From Arion vulgaris (Eukaryota; Mollusca; Gastropoda; Stylommatophora; Arionidae), in contig CM036753.1 of the NCBI GenBank assembly GCA_020796225.1, forward strand, positions 71,601,865 through 71,665,864: DNA of 64,000 nucleotides, given 5' to 3'. The notes under the pieces are model-generated. The model did not search any database and was not told the origin of the DNA. It saw only the letters and a list, made by a program, of their open reading frames with translations. Positions 41,375-52,690 of the stretch are shown here, one piece after another (position 1 is the stretch's first letter; each line of letters begins with the position of its first letter). The position numbers and the translations under genes are program-made.

Positions 41375-42704
41375 TACACAATTCTAGTGTATTTGTTGCA
41401 CAGTATTTTCAATATCTTGCACAATTCTAAATGTATTTGTTGCACAGTATTTTCAATATCTTCACAATTCTAGGAATGTTGTTACACAGTATTTCAATAT
41501 CTTACACAATTCTAGTGTATTTGTTGCACAGTATTTTCAATATCTTGCACAATTCTAGAATGTTTGTTGCACAGTATTTTCAATATCTTACACAATTCTA
41601 GTGTATTTGTTACACAGTATTTTCAATATCTTGCACAATTCTAGTGTATTTGTTACACAGTATTTTCAATATCTTGCACAATTCTAGTGTATTTGTTGCA
41701 CAGTATTTTCAATATCTTGCACAATTCTAGTGTATTTGTTGCACAGTATTTTCAATATCTTACACAATTCTAGTGTATTTGTTGCACAGTATTTTCAATA
41801 TCTTGCACAATTCTAGTGTATTTGTTGCACAGTATTTTCAATATCTTGCACAATTCTAGTGTATTTGTTGCACAGTATTTTCAATATCTTGCACAATTCT
41901 AGTGTATTTGTTGCACAGTATTTTCAATATCTTGCACAATTCTAGTGTATTTGTTGCACAGTATTTTCAATATCTTGCACAATTCTAGAATGTTTGTTGC
42001 ACAGTATTTTCAATATCTGGCACAATTCTAGTGTATTTGTTGCACAGTATTTTCAATATCTTGCACAATTCTAGTGTATTTGTTGCACAGTATTTTCAAT
42101 ATCTTGCACAATTCTAGTGTATTTGTTGCACAGTATTTTCAATATCTTGCACAATTCTAGTGTATTTGTTGCACAGTATTTTCAATATCTTGCACAATTC
42201 TAGTGTATTTGTTGCACAGTATTTTCAATATCTTGCACAATTCTAGTGTATTTGTTGCACAGTATTTTCAATATCTTGCACAATTCTAGTGTATTTGTTG
42301 CACAGTATTTTCAATATCTTGCACAATTCTAGAATGTTTGTTGCACAGTATTTTCAATATCTTGCACAATTCTAGTGTATTTGTTACACAGTATTTTCAA
42401 TATCTTACACAATTCTAGTGTATTTGTTACACAGTATTTTCAATATCTTACACAATTCTAGTGTATTTGTTGCACAGTATTTTCAATATCTTGCACAATT
42501 CTAGTGTATTTGTTACACAGTATTTTCAATATCTTGCACAATTCTAGTGTATTTGTTACACAGTATTTTCAATATCTTGCACAATTCTAGTGTATTTGTT
42601 ACACAGTATTTTCAATATCTTGCACAATTCTAGTGTGTGTGTTGCACAGTAATTTCAATATCTTGCACAATTCTAGTGTATTTGTTGCACAGTAATTTCA
42701 ATAG
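41375..42704. repeat. 43-bp satellite, about 31 copies
   Basis: The unit is cacaattctagtgtatttg plus ttgcacagtattttcaatatcttg, period 43. Variants tgttAcac, gaatgtttg and aatttcaat recur, showing shuffled subtypes. Some early units (41,400-41,500) are short. The array ends about 220 bp before the 10 kb duplication. Confidence 0.95.
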
Positions 42705-42809
42705 AAAACAAGATGGAATGGTAGTGAAAGCTTTAAAGTATGTAGTTATCTTTTTTTGTATGTGTACACTTCAGATGTCCTGTTCAACGTTTTTTTTTAA
42801 CATGTGGTA

Positions 42810-43340
42810 ATGCATGTACCCCTTCAGACCGCCTGGAAATCTGCCCAATACAGCATCAGAACCAAGACTAGTATCTATAACAGCTGTGTGCTGTCAACTT
42901 TGCTGTACGGATCGGAATGCTGGAGAATGACAGAACAGGATATGTCCAGACTCTCCGCCTTTCATACAACTTGTCTGCGAAAAATCTTACGCGTGTACTG
43001 GCCGACTACTATCTCGAATCAAGAATTGCTTGCACGATGCCAACAAGAGAATATGGGCACTATCATCCGAAGACGACGCTGGAGATGGATTGGACATGTG
43101 ATGCGCATGGAGACTGGCTCCGACACGAAAACTGCACTGAGATGGACTCCAGAGGGTAGGCGAAAGCGTGGAAGACCCAAGACAACCTGGAGGAGAACGA
43201 TAGAGCAAGAGCTGAAGGAAATGAATCATAGCTGGAACACAATACAGAGGAAGGCCATGAACAGGGAAGAATGGTGTACGTTTGTTGCTGCCCTAAACGC
43301 CAGGGGCGTAACAGGCTAAAGAGAGAGAGAGAGAGAATGC
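42810..43340 (+). mobile_element. LINE RT-thumb to C-terminus, open frame, GA tail
   Basis: One open frame of about 170 codons to a stop at 43,317-43,319: [93 protein letters not shown]. It is directly followed by aaagagagagagagag. The uninterrupted frame suggests a young insertion, but RT, endonuclease and any start are missing, so the first in-frame ATG (42,804) is unlikely to be meaningful. Confidence 0.85.
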
Positions 43341-43424
43341 ATGTACATTGAAATCGATATACAAAGGAGAAAAATGAGAGCGAAAATTTGAAGCAGAGCT
43401 CAAAGCAATCTTTTACTTATTCTT

Positions 43425-43492
43425 CAAATGCTCCATATCGATAACTGTTAAACCAATCCTTGTGATTTGTATGTGATCTGAGCCTAAGGATT
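43425..43492 (-). mobile_element. A2 3' end fragment
   Basis: cttcaaatgctccatatcgataactgtta ... tgtatgtgatctgagcctaag is the complement of the last part of A2. Duplicated at 53,632-53,700. Confidence 0.6.
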
Positions 43493-44190
43493 GATGATGA
43501 TGATATTACTCAATATGTACCTATTATACTATCTTCTTGTTCTGTTGCTTAGTTTTTCCTGACTATGGTTTTTGTTGCGTTCGGCTAATTTTAAAGTGAG
43601 ATTGCAATAACTGTGGTCATTGTTCAAACAAATAAGTCTTCGACAAGACATTTATAGGAATGTGCAACGTCTAGCAGTGGCTGCTGTACGCAAATATTCA
43701 AGTTGTATCTGGCATTGTTTGTATGCGTTTGTTCTTATCAACCAAACTAATCACTCTTTGTGATTTGTGAGGTTTGCACAGAGAACGTAAGGAGATTGTG
43801 TATCCATTATTCCTATGTGGCATGTCAGACATGCACATCCCAATATCGGCCAAAGTCTGAAATGATATATGTTTGGTTGTCAGTTTGTCCGTTTGCCCTG
43901 ACTGCTAACGTATAACATATTTTATATTTTATATCATTTGCAATAAGTCTTCATTGGCTCTCTTCCACATCTCTCGCACCATAGCAGAACTCTTGCTCTT
44001 TTTCTTCAACATATACTCGCTTATCCAGGCTTCAAAATTACAGCATGTTATCAGGACTATCACTTTACGGGTAGAGTAGGGTTTTGTTAACTGACCCTGA
44101 CGAATAACTTTCAACATAAACTGCTGCTTAAATTTAGAATTCTGTTGATAACTGCTGTGAATGTCAACAATGCAGCCGTTTTAAAATTAC
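43493..44190. other. Mostly unrecognised, with an A-family-like body at 43,725-43,855
   Basis: tgcgtttgttcttatcaacc ... aatcactctttgtgatttgtg ... gcacagagaacgt resembles the A-family body (minus strand). Otherwise nothing recognised. Duplicated at 53,700-54,410. Confidence 0.4.
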
Positions 44191-44194
44191 ACCC

Positions 44195-44455
44195 ATATGT
44201 TACCGGGGCGCGCTAGTGGGGCTAAGAATAGTAAAACTGCAACTTACAAGACATGTCGTAAGAGATGGCTGAGGTGAGGGCCTAGGGAAATTATCCTTGT
44301 AAATAAAAAGTCTCGCAGAAATCAGATATGCTGGCCTACTTGTAGGAGCATAATTAGCAAAAAAATACAATCGTTCTTAGGCTCAGATGACATAAAAATC
44401 ACAAAGAGTGGTTCAATAAGTTATCGATATGAAGCGTTTGAAGAAGAAAGAAGCT
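44195..44455 (+). mobile_element. A2 element, diverged
   Basis: tatgttaccggggcgcg ... aagaatagtaaaactgcaac ... taaataaaaagtctcgcag ... gaagcgtttgaagaagaaag. Duplicated at 54,413-54,670. Confidence 0.7.
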
Positions 44456-45120
44456 GAAGTTAGAAAAAAGTTACTGGTTCGTAACAACTCTGTAACATTG
44501 AACAAATTTGTTACTTTTTCTTCTTCTCGTTTGTTGTTGTTCAATGTCTACACAATGAGTCCGGTTCTCTGGGTGTATGCTGTTGTGTTTATTAGTTCAC
44601 CAAAACTTCAGAACAGCTTTGCATAGATGTTTGACTCTGGTGGCCGTGTTCTTCACCAGTTTCAAATGTGTTACTTACAACTGTTAAGTGTAGCGATACG
44701 GGCAGACAGTTATTCTAATTGCCGAAGCAAGATGAAGAAACAAACCAAGATCAAACGACATCAACGTTAAAAGAGTTATTGAATACGACATCGGAAATCA
44801 GATATACGATCTCTATACTAGTCACTAGTCTACACAGTAATGACATCTTTAACTAGTTTTCATTACCGCATCAGCAATCTCTTAATTAGCCTTTAAACTG
44901 GCCGAACGGTTGAGGTCTGGGATGGCGAAACGTTGTTATGATTATCTCTGATAGGCTCTATATTTGACATTAAGCGTTAAATGTAAAGTCTGATTATGAT
45001 TAGCTCAGACACGACCAGCAGGAAGGACAACATTTTGTCAGGGACTTTTATTTAACATGTACTTCTTCTCTTTTGTTCGCTGACTATGAACTCAGACGTA
45101 GTCATGTTCATATGAAACAT
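44456..45120. other. Unrecognised DNA
   Basis: Contains a short R2-like stretch (gctgactatgaactcagacg, 45,081). Duplicated at 54,671-55,335. Confidence 0.4.
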
Positions 45121-45130
45121 ATCGTATGAA

Positions 45131-45392
45131 GGCGCTCGTGTGGTGCCGGGGCCCGCAGGAGAAGTAAAGAATAGTACCACTGCGACCTACAAGGCATGTC
45201 GTAAGAGGCGACTGATGTAGGACCTATGGAAGCTACCTAGTAAAGAATAAAAAATCGCAGATATTGGATGTTCTGGCCACTTATAGGAGCATAACTGGCG
45301 CATCGTACAATCGCTCTTAGGCTCGGATCAATACAAATCACGCAGAGTGGTTAACAAGTGGCCGGTATGGAGCGTTCGAAGAAGAAGAAGAA
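45131..45392 (+). mobile_element. A2 element
   Basis: cgctcgtgtggtgccggggc to gcgttcgaagaagaagaagaa. Duplicated at 55,345-55,606; atgaagg on both sides is a possible TSD. Confidence 0.8.
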
Positions 45393-45584
45393 TAGAAGAA
45401 GCATGAAGGAAAAACGACAACTTACAAACATATGGAGATGCTACTAGCATACATATACTACTCACATGTAGATACCACTCACATGCACATACAACGTCAT
45501 GGTCTGTATTGGTAGAATGCTGCTCAAAACAGATCAGCCTGGCGCACACTTCTTCGACACGGTTCCTCGGCCTGCGAGGCAGAT

Positions 45585-45815
45585 AGAACAGCAAGGATGG
45601 AGCAAAAACGTCAAAATAGAAAGACAGTAAAACTTCCCACAAGTGCAAATATACCTTGCCCACACACTGTACACGAACATTTCAAGCCCGTATCGGGCTC
45701 ACTAGTCATCTACGCACACACAGACAAACATAGCGCAACTACAATGCCTTGGATGAAAATTTGTGTGGTCATCATCACCCGTGATGGACAAGCATCATCA
45801 TCATTGGTAGAGAAC
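45585..45815 (+). mobile_element. LINE 3' end encoding a C2H2-like finger, frameshifted
   Basis: Matches 35,080-35,310. Two extra bases in cccacacactgtacac break the finger here, whereas the duplicate at 55,808 keeps C-x2-C-x12-H-x3-H in frame. It ends gacaagcatcatcatcattgg, a (CAT)n-type tail. Confidence 0.75.
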
Positions 45816-45904
45816 TGCCTAGTCTCCTCTGGATAACTGAAAAAGTCGTAGCCGGATCTGCTAAGGACAGAATGTGTCGACCACAGATCAGAGAGCTGTT
45901 TAAC

Positions 45905-46266
45905 TTAAGTCACATACTTTGAATATAAGTGTTACAGAAGAGTCCTCCGTATATCATGGACAAAGAAGAGAATAAATAGATCTATCAAGAAAGAACACAA
46001 AATCAAAGGAAACTGGCTGATGCTACAAATAAGAAAGAGAAAATTGAAATATTGTGAACATATAAAGAGACACGAAGGGCTGGAGAAGACCATCAAGAAA
46101 GGAGGCATCCAGACAAAGAGGAGAAGAGGAAGACTACGGAGAAGATGGATTCGGGATTTAACTGGTGGTTTGATCATGACAACTGCAGAGGCGGGACATC
46201 TGGTCTACAAGAAAAGAAATTCGAAAGAACTGTGAAAGTGGCAAAGTTCTGTTCAGGACTAGCTAT
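45905..46266 (+). mobile_element. LINE C-terminal fragment, left of the 91-bp array
   Basis: SIKKEHKIKGNWLMLQIRKR, KLKYCEHIKRHEGLEKTI, TKRRRGRLRRRWIRDLTGG. Typical post-RT region. A stop (RNSKEL) lies before the array. The LINE frame resumes after the array with WEMLARNRLAWGAVVRDAQK. Duplicated at 56,117-56,478. Confidence 0.8.
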
Positions 46267-47358
46267 TTGATGATGACATACTTGAACGCTTCATTGACAC
46301 CTGTAAGAGTGATGTATCATCATGTGGTATTAAGAAAACTAGTTGGGAGATGTTGGCTTGATGATGACATACTTGAACGCTTCATTGACACCTGTAAGAG
46401 TGATGTATCATCATACGGTATTAAGAAAACTAGTTGGGAGATGTTGGCTTGATGATGACATACTTGAACGCTTCATTGACACCTATAAGAGTGATGTATC
46501 ATCATGTGGTATTAAGAAAACTAGTTGGGAGATGTTGGCTTGATGATGACATACTTGAACGCTTCATTGACACCTATAAGAGTGATGTATCATCATGCGG
46601 TATTAAGAAAACTAGTTGGGAGATGTTGGCTTGATGATGACATACTTGAACGCTTCATTGACACCTGTAAGAGTGATGTATCATCATGCGGTATTAAGAA
46701 AACTAGTTGGGAGATGTTGGCTTGATGATGACATACTTGAACGCTTCATTGACACCTGTAAGAGTGATGTATCATCATGCGATATTAAGAAAACTAGTTG
46801 GGAGATGTTGGCTTGATGATGACATACTTGAACGCTTCATTGACACCTGTAAGAGTGATGTATCATCATGCGGTATTAAGAAAACTAGTTGGGAGATGTT
46901 GGCTTGATGATGACATACTTGAACGCTTCATTGACACCTGTAAGAGTGATGTATCATCATGTGGTATTAAGAAAACTAGTTGGGAGATGTTGGCTTGATG
47001 ATGACATACTTGAACGCTTCATTGACACCTGTAAGAGTGATGTATCATCATGCGATATTAAGAAAACTAGTTGGGAGATGTTGGCTTGATGATGACATAC
47101 TTGAACGCTTCATTGACACCTGTAAGAGTGATGTATCATCATGCGATATTAAGAAAACTAGTTGGGAGATGTTGGCTTGATGATGACATACTTGAACGCT
47201 TCATTGACACCTATAAGAGTGATGTATCATCATGCGGTATTAAGAAAACTAGTTGGGAGATGTTGGCTTGATGATGACATACTTGAACGCTTCATTGACA
47301 CCTATAAGAGTGATGTATCATCATGCGGTATTAAGAAAACTAGTTGGGAGATGTTGGC
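46267..47358 (+). repeat. 91-bp tandem array, 12 units, inside a LINE fragment
   Basis: 1,092 bp = 12 x 91. Each unit runs from ttgatgatgacatacttgaa to gttgggagatgttggc. Few substitutions (tgtggt/tgcggt/tgcgat; tgtaag/tataag) distinguish the units. The unit itself encodes LINE residues DDDILERFIDTCKSDVSS and SWEMLA; because 91 is not a multiple of 3 each unit shifts frame. The right copy has exactly one unit (56,479-56,569). Confidence 0.95.
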
Positions 47359-47475
47359 CAGAAACAGATTAGCATGGGGAGCGGTAGTTAGGGATGCTCA
47401 AAAATTGAAGAGAATTAGAAACGCCATCACGTATCCGGACAAAAGAGAGGGCAGAGAGACCATCTTCTTCATCAG
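47359..47475 (+). mobile_element. LINE C-terminal fragment, right of the array
   Basis: RNRLAWGAVVRDAQKLKRIR and NAITYPDKR: the end of the LINE whose earlier part lies left of the array. Duplicated at 56,570-56,685. Confidence 0.7.
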
Positions 47476-47487
47476 CTGCAGTCACCC

Positions 47488-48108
47488 GCCCGAGTGGTTA
47501 CAGGGGCCCAAATTTTGGGTGTAAAGAATAGAACCACTGTTACCTACCATGTAAAATGTACTTATTAAAAGTAAAATGGAGTGATTTCGTTTCTAACAAC
47601 ACAGTGAGAGATAGAACACACCAACAACCCGTATCAAATATTATAAGGAAACGAAGGTGGAAATATTTAGGTCATGTTCTTAGATCAGACGAAAAGAGAC
47701 TAAATCGACAAGTCCTTATGTGGTCACCAGTTGGGAAAAGAAAACGTGGAAGACCAAAGACCACTCTTCGAAGAACCATCCAACAAGAAAGCAAACTATT
47801 GGGATGTAAAACCATACAAGATCTCCAACTGTTAGCAAAGAACCGTATCACATGGAGATCTAAAACTTCTGCCCTATGTGCCGCCTTTGGCACGAAAGGA
47901 ACAAACTAACTAACTACCTACCATGCATGTCGTAAGAGGCGACTAAGGAGGTTTGGCTGAAATTGGATGCACGTGTCCTAAACGTGTAGAAGTCTATGCG
48001 TTTAGGGGACTACCAAACCAATATGCAACGTATACACGTTCTTGACAATAATCAAACATATCACAAAGAGTGATGAAAATTTGTCGTAAAGAACGAACGC
48101 AAAGAAGA
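47488..48108 (+). mobile_element. A1 element split by a LINE insertion
   Basis: A1 head cgcccgagtggttacagggg to ttacctaccatg (47,551), then a LINE, then catgcatgtcgtaagaggcg to cgcaaagaagaag. gctgcagtcacc / gctccagtcacc on the two sides is its TSD (one mismatch). Duplicated at 56,695-57,315. Confidence 0.85.
47552..47911 (+). mobile_element. LINE C-terminal insertion in A1, 11-bp TSD, TAAC tail
   Basis: An open frame of about 115 codons: LLKVKWSDFVSNNTVRDRT, KRRWKYLGHVLRSDEKRLN, GKRKRGRPKTTLRRTIQQE, NRITWRSKTSALCAAFGTKG, stop, then ctaactaacta. tacctaccatg precedes and follows it. It is 5' truncated at insertion. Same family as 10,914-11,220. Confidence 0.85.
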
Positions 48109-48232
48109 AGAGTAAGAGGAAGCTCCAGTCACCAGTTTTACCCGCAGAAACTGTGGCAAATATTGCCGGAATAGGCCACTACAGCCCCCAGATATGAACG
48201 ATATGACTCAACACCGAACACATAAAAAGTTA

Positions 48233-48462
48233 ATTGCATATCCTTTACAGGAATTTGCTAATTAACCCAGCTTTTAACGCTGTTTGAGATTTTCTAGGCA
48301 TTATTACGTTTAGTAGTTTGCCATTGCTTTCTGAACGGGTGGTGCCATCGTCCTTTGTAAAAATCCACGCGAAACAATTTGCAACCAAACTGTCCGCAGC
48401 GTGATCTAACTCAGAACGTCGGGGTTAATAGACTGAGTCACTATCCCTAAGCCACAGACGCC
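48233..48462 (-). mobile_element. SINE C, diverged subfamily
   Basis: gcatatcctttacaggaatt, ctgaacgggtggtgccatcg, taagccacagacgcc. Duplicated at 57,433-57,662. Confidence 0.7.
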
Positions 48463-49130
48463 ACCACCCGAACACATTACGTGACGTAAAACCCGCTGTC
48501 TACTGAAACAAAGAGGCCGATGAATAACATACTCGAACGCAAAGATTTGAACACGTGACAATCAGATCTGTTATCATGGCGTTGCTCTCTCTCTTATCAA
48601 CAACAATCGGTTAGGAGTGATGCCTCCTGGCCTTTATAAAAATATCGTCTGGGCCTAAAGAAAAACTGAAGTCATCGTTCTGGTGACAGTCGTGATGATC
48701 TTTCTTGAACAATGACCTGAACTTAAAAGAAACAATCGAGAATCTAGTAACAATGCTTTTACTTTAACTTTGTCATGACAACACATGTTAGCTGACGAAT
48801 TGAAGTTTCATCATTCAGTTTTATCTGCAATCGTTCAGCAATAATGTTAGACTAAAGTTCACAATAATTTAATACTATCTCTAGTGAGCTAACCAGCAGT
48901 CTCTCAAACTTCCAAGTAAAGTAGAAATTGGTGATGATCAAACTCGATCATTCGATATCACTATAAATCATTCGACAACACTTTTATACCTGTGGTATTA
49001 CTTACTACTCAGGGGCGTAGAAGAATTAAACTTAACATTCATGAGAATACTCTTTGAGACAGAATATTATAGCTTCACCCACGTTAACAGAGCTCCTACA
49101 TATCTTTTGTGGATGACAAGTTTGCATTTT
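48463..49130. other. Unrecognised DNA
   Basis: No gene recognised; duplicated at 57,663-58,337. Confidence 0.4.
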
Positions 49131-49404
49131 CATATTTGCAGATGGCGGGTCATTTCTGCAGAGAGGAACCGAGCCGATTCGGGTAAAACTCGGAGCAATG
49201 AAGTAAATATTTCGGATTTAGATCATTTAATCCCCCCTTCCTCCTAATTGTTTGTATTCAGTGTAAATGTAGTGGTCTTGAGAAAATAAACCCATTCTAA
49301 ACAAATAGTCATTGCTCCTGAAACTTTTTTTACATCATAAAGACTAACTTTGCCTGTACATACAACGAATGTCATATTTCTTCAGCTGTAGATTCCGGTC
49401 TTAC

Positions 49405-49670
49405 ATTGAGGTGCTTCTCTCAGCTTAAAGAGTCTTTAATTTTCCGCATCTAATTTTTAACATTAGGACGAGAGTGCCGTCTCTCAGCTTAAAGAGGCTT
49501 TCATTCTCTAGAAAACAAATAAATATTTATTACAGTGATAAGACTCAGATCTGAGGCGTAGAGTGTCGTCTCTCAGCTTAAAGAGGCTTTAATTCTCTAG
49601 AAAACAAATAGATATTTATGACAATGATAGGACGCCGATCTGAGGCTAAGAGTGTCGTCTCTCGGCTTCG
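49405..49670. repeat. ~90-bp tandem repeat, about 3 units
   Basis: tctctcagcttaaagaggct, ctctagaaaacaaataga, gacgccgatctgaggc repeat with length changes. Duplicated at 58,620-58,880. Confidence 0.75.
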
Positions 49671-49671
49671 T

Positions 49672-49918
49672 CCGTGTGTTGATGGGGATGTCAAGGAGAT
49701 CAAAGAATAGTACCACTGCGACCTACAAGCATGTTGTAAGAGGCGACTGAGGTAGGGAAGCTACTCTTGTAAATAAAAAGCGTTGCAGAAATCGGATGTG
49801 CTGGCCTACTTGTAGGCGCATAACTGGTACAATGTACATTCACTCTTAGGCTCAGATCCCATACAAATCACAAATAGTGGTTAACAAGTGGTCGATATGA
49901 AGTGTTTGATGAAGAAGT
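49672..49918 (+). mobile_element. A2 element, diverged
   Basis: gtgtgttgatggggatgtc ... caaagaatagtaccactgcg ... cttgtaggcgcataactgg ... gtggtcgatatgaagtg. Duplicated at 58,881-59,128. Confidence 0.75.
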
Positions 49919-50463
49919 TATCACCAGAACATTCAATCTTAGTGTTTTATCAAACAGCCATTTTTCAGTTGGTTGGGGGTTACTTGCGCACCAACTATCC
50001 GCCTTAACGTATGGACGCCCATGACGCCAGTCCTGGGCTTTAAACGTGTAACGAAAGAATTAACTTTTTGATTCAATATCTCCCTCCGCCTATGATTTCA
50101 TCAATTCGTCGTTGTCTTCTTCAGCTTTCCGATTCTTCTTCGAGGTTCGTTGTTGCAGATATCGCCCGACTTCATTCATCTCTGATCTTAACCGTCCCTT
50201 TCCAATTGTTAACTGCAAGTAGTTCTAGGTTATTTCAATATTATTTCTCCATCGTTTCCGTGATCTGTCTCGTGGTTTCTTCCCATTTTCATCTTTTTTT
50301 TCTATTTACAATTTTACGCTATCTATTCTCTGCCATTCTTTCAATATACATTAGACATCGTAATCTATAAATCATCATGATGGTACTACTTAATTCATCA
50401 CTTTTATTGTTGTCTTTGATCATTTGTGTCATGTGGAGGAACATCTGGCATCATTTACTTCTT
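49919..50463. other. Unrecognised, contains a 100-codon open frame
   Basis: A frame at 50,068-50,370 (beginning MIQYLPPPMISSIRRCLL, hydrophobic toward its end) is identical in the duplicate at 59,278-59,580. Identity there reflects the recent duplication and is not proof of coding. I know no family for it. Confidence 0.35.
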
Positions 50464-50465
50464 CT

Positions 50466-50708
50466 TCCCCGAGTGGTTACCGGGGCCCAAATGGGGGTGT
50501 AAAGAATAGAACCACTGTTACCTGCCACGCATGTCGTAAGAGGCGACTAAGGAGGTTTGGCTGAAATCGATGCATGTGTCCTAAACGTGTAGAAGTCTTA
50601 TGCGTTTAGGGGCCTACAAACCAATGTGCAACGTATACACGTTCTTGGCAAAGATCAAACATATCACAAAGAGTGATTAAAATTGGTCGTAAAGAACGAA
50701 CGCAAAGA
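50466..50708 (+). mobile_element. A1 element with ~14-bp TSD
   Basis: ccccgagtggttaccggggc to gaacgaacgcaaagaag. atttacttcttctt lies on both sides. Duplicated at 59,677-59,921. Confidence 0.85.
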
Positions 50709-50887
50709 AGATTTACTTCTTCTTATTATTCTGCGATCGCCCGCTATAAATTCAGACGTAGCCATTGAGTCTGTTGTGACGTTTCTGATTGATTTTTGCG
50801 TGAAAGTCTGCTTACCATTTTATTGGTTTCTCGCCATACAGACGAACCTTTTCCGACTTCAGAATTGTCTTTTACTTAATCGTTTAT

Positions 50888-50921
50888 TTTGTTTGTTTGT
50901 TTGTTTGTTTGTTTGTGTTCG
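50888..50921. repeat. (TTTG)n microsatellite
   Basis: About eight tttg units, also at 60,102-60,130. Confidence 0.9.
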
Positions 50922-51029
50922 CTCCTATCAACTTACAAACACATGCAGTAACTCCTACATTGCATAAAACAAGAGCTGAAATACAAGAGCTCAAGAACAG
51001 GTGGATCATTGAAGAAGAAGATCAACCGT

Positions 51030-51375
51030 AACCTTCGATAACCATACGGCCACAGCGGACTCAGGTAATAATTCTAGTAAATAAGGCCACAACAGTCACG
51101 TGATCTAGTATTCCAGTATTGTTGTATAAAGATGAATTCATTTTTAAATCAACACAAAATACTAAATCTTGGTTATATTATGTAACAAGTGAAGCTTAAC
51201 AATAAGGAATATCAGTATTATTAATATTTTTCATCAATAAATAACCATAGACTCAAAATTGAGCAAAATTGCAAAAATGGCTGCAGTGTTCTATTAAACG
51301 TATACAAAAACCAGCTGCCAAAACTCAAAACTAGATCAGGGTTTCCCGGTCAGCTATGTGACTCAATATTAGATT
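51030..51375 (+). repeat. Dispersed repeat R1
   Basis: Matches 11,600-11,955 (attccagtattgttgtataa, aacaataaggaatatcag, catcaataaataaccatag). Duplicated at 60,240-60,590. Confidence 0.65.
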
Positions 51376-51649
51376 TGGCTGTGCATCAAACAAGTTAGTC
51401 ATTTTTGGGGATCTCGGTGGGTTTTTCGCTGAAAAACGTGAGTATTTTGAGCCCCCCGTTAAACTCCTGTAGTGTGTATGACAGGAACATCCAAATATTG
51501 ACCGAATTGTACGAATATTATCTAACAAGACACAGATTTGTACAGACGAGTAACTGTAAGATATTTATTCTAAGATGGTATGAAATTTCACTGTTTTATA
51601 ATCATCATGAAAAGCAGCTACAGCAAATTTACATACAGTGTTAAAAATA

Positions 51650-51905
51650 TGAGAGCCGCTGTAACGTAGTTGTTAGTGAACTCGCTTCTCAAGGCTGGTG
51701 GTCTGGGTTCAACTCCGCTGTGAGCGCGGAATTTTTCCCGACCGCGACGGCTCTCAGGTCAACCTAGCCTCAGACATGCTCTGGGAAAGTAAAGGCGGCC
51801 GACGTGATGCTGACCACATCACCCATCATGTGCCGACGGTCAATGAAAATACAGGCCTAACACTGTATTGCCCTATATACCACGAGGTATGAAAGGGTTC
51901 CTTTA
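51650..51905 (+). mobile_element. SINE D, full length
   Basis: gagagccgctgtaacgtagt, gggttcaactccg, catgctctgggaaagtaaag, ccacgaggtatgaaaggg. Duplicated at 61,433-61,690. Confidence 0.8.
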
Positions 51906-52244
51906 CTTTTCCCTTCCTTAAAAATATAACTTGGTTAATAGAACTAACGCAAACAAAAAACATTAACTTTCGATTATAGCTCAGACCGTTTTCCCCGGCA
52001 ACATAAGACCTACTAGCTCAGATGGAAAATCAAAAATTCCTGTTTAATGGTGGCTAGTTTTTGTATATGTTTAATATCACTGTATGCTTTTTTTCAATTT
52101 TTACTCAACGCTATACGATCCTGGATATTTATTGATGAAAAGTGTTAATAATACTAACATTCCGTAACTTTCAACTCGTAACATAATATCAAATTGATTT
52201 AACATGTTGTATTGTTTTCAATATGAATTAATAATAGCCGTCCA
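51906..52244. other. Unrecognised AT-rich DNA
   Basis: Nothing recognised; duplicated at about 61,691-62,026. Confidence 0.35.
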
Positions 52245-52690
52245 TCGGAAGCGATGATGACAACAATCTCAGACGTGTACTGTTGCACCTCTCTGGTGTG
52301 CGGAGGTGACTGTAGAGTCCAATCCTAGAACAGAATCCCGACCACAGGTGGGGCATACATGATCAAGGTTAGACATGTGCGTGTTGTGTGCTCTGTCTTT
52401 CGCGCTGCTCGTTTTCTCTGTGACTCAACAATACGATGATTCTCAGCTATTCGGGTTCCTCTTTGTTGTTACAGCGCCACATTTGGCGATCTTGCGCAAG
52501 GATTCCCAGCACGTATTGTCTATATCGAAGCATTTCAGAGACACTTTAAGAGTGTCTTAAAGCGTTTTTTCTGTCCACCAGCCAAACGTCTGCCCCCTTC
52601 AAGCTCGCCATACATCAACTGTTTTGGGATGCGTTTATCAGGCATTCGAGCAACGTGACCGACCCATCTCAGTTGGGTATGAATTAGTCT
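52245..52690 (-). mobile_element. LINE C-terminal fragment with decayed zinc finger
   Basis: Minus strand: RWVGHVARMPDKRIPKQLMY, GELEGGRRLAGGQKKRFKD, TLKVSLKCFDIDN, then, after indels, GLDSTVTSAHTR (finger remnant) and EIVVIIASDGRLL in the 3' UTR. Typical LINE ORF2 end. Duplicated at 62,027-62,480. Confidence 0.75.

Noticed and set aside
41375..42704. CRISPR-like array in the 43-bp repeat
   Set aside because: The whole 43-bp unit is conserved; there are no unique spacers. It is a satellite.
42804..43319. 171-codon intact gene
   Set aside because: It contains only the post-RT segment of a LINE ORF2 and a GA tail; the ATG lies at the truncated 5' border and no promoter or full domain is present.
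46267..47358. Twelve paralogous small genes of 66 codons
   Set aside because: They are overlapping frames created by a 91-bp tandem repeat of LINE sequence; the frame shifts at every unit.
50068..50370. 100-codon gene conserved between two loci
   Set aside because: The two loci are copies from one recent 10 kb duplication, so identity carries no information on coding; the composition is that of AT-rich pyrimidine-biased DNA.
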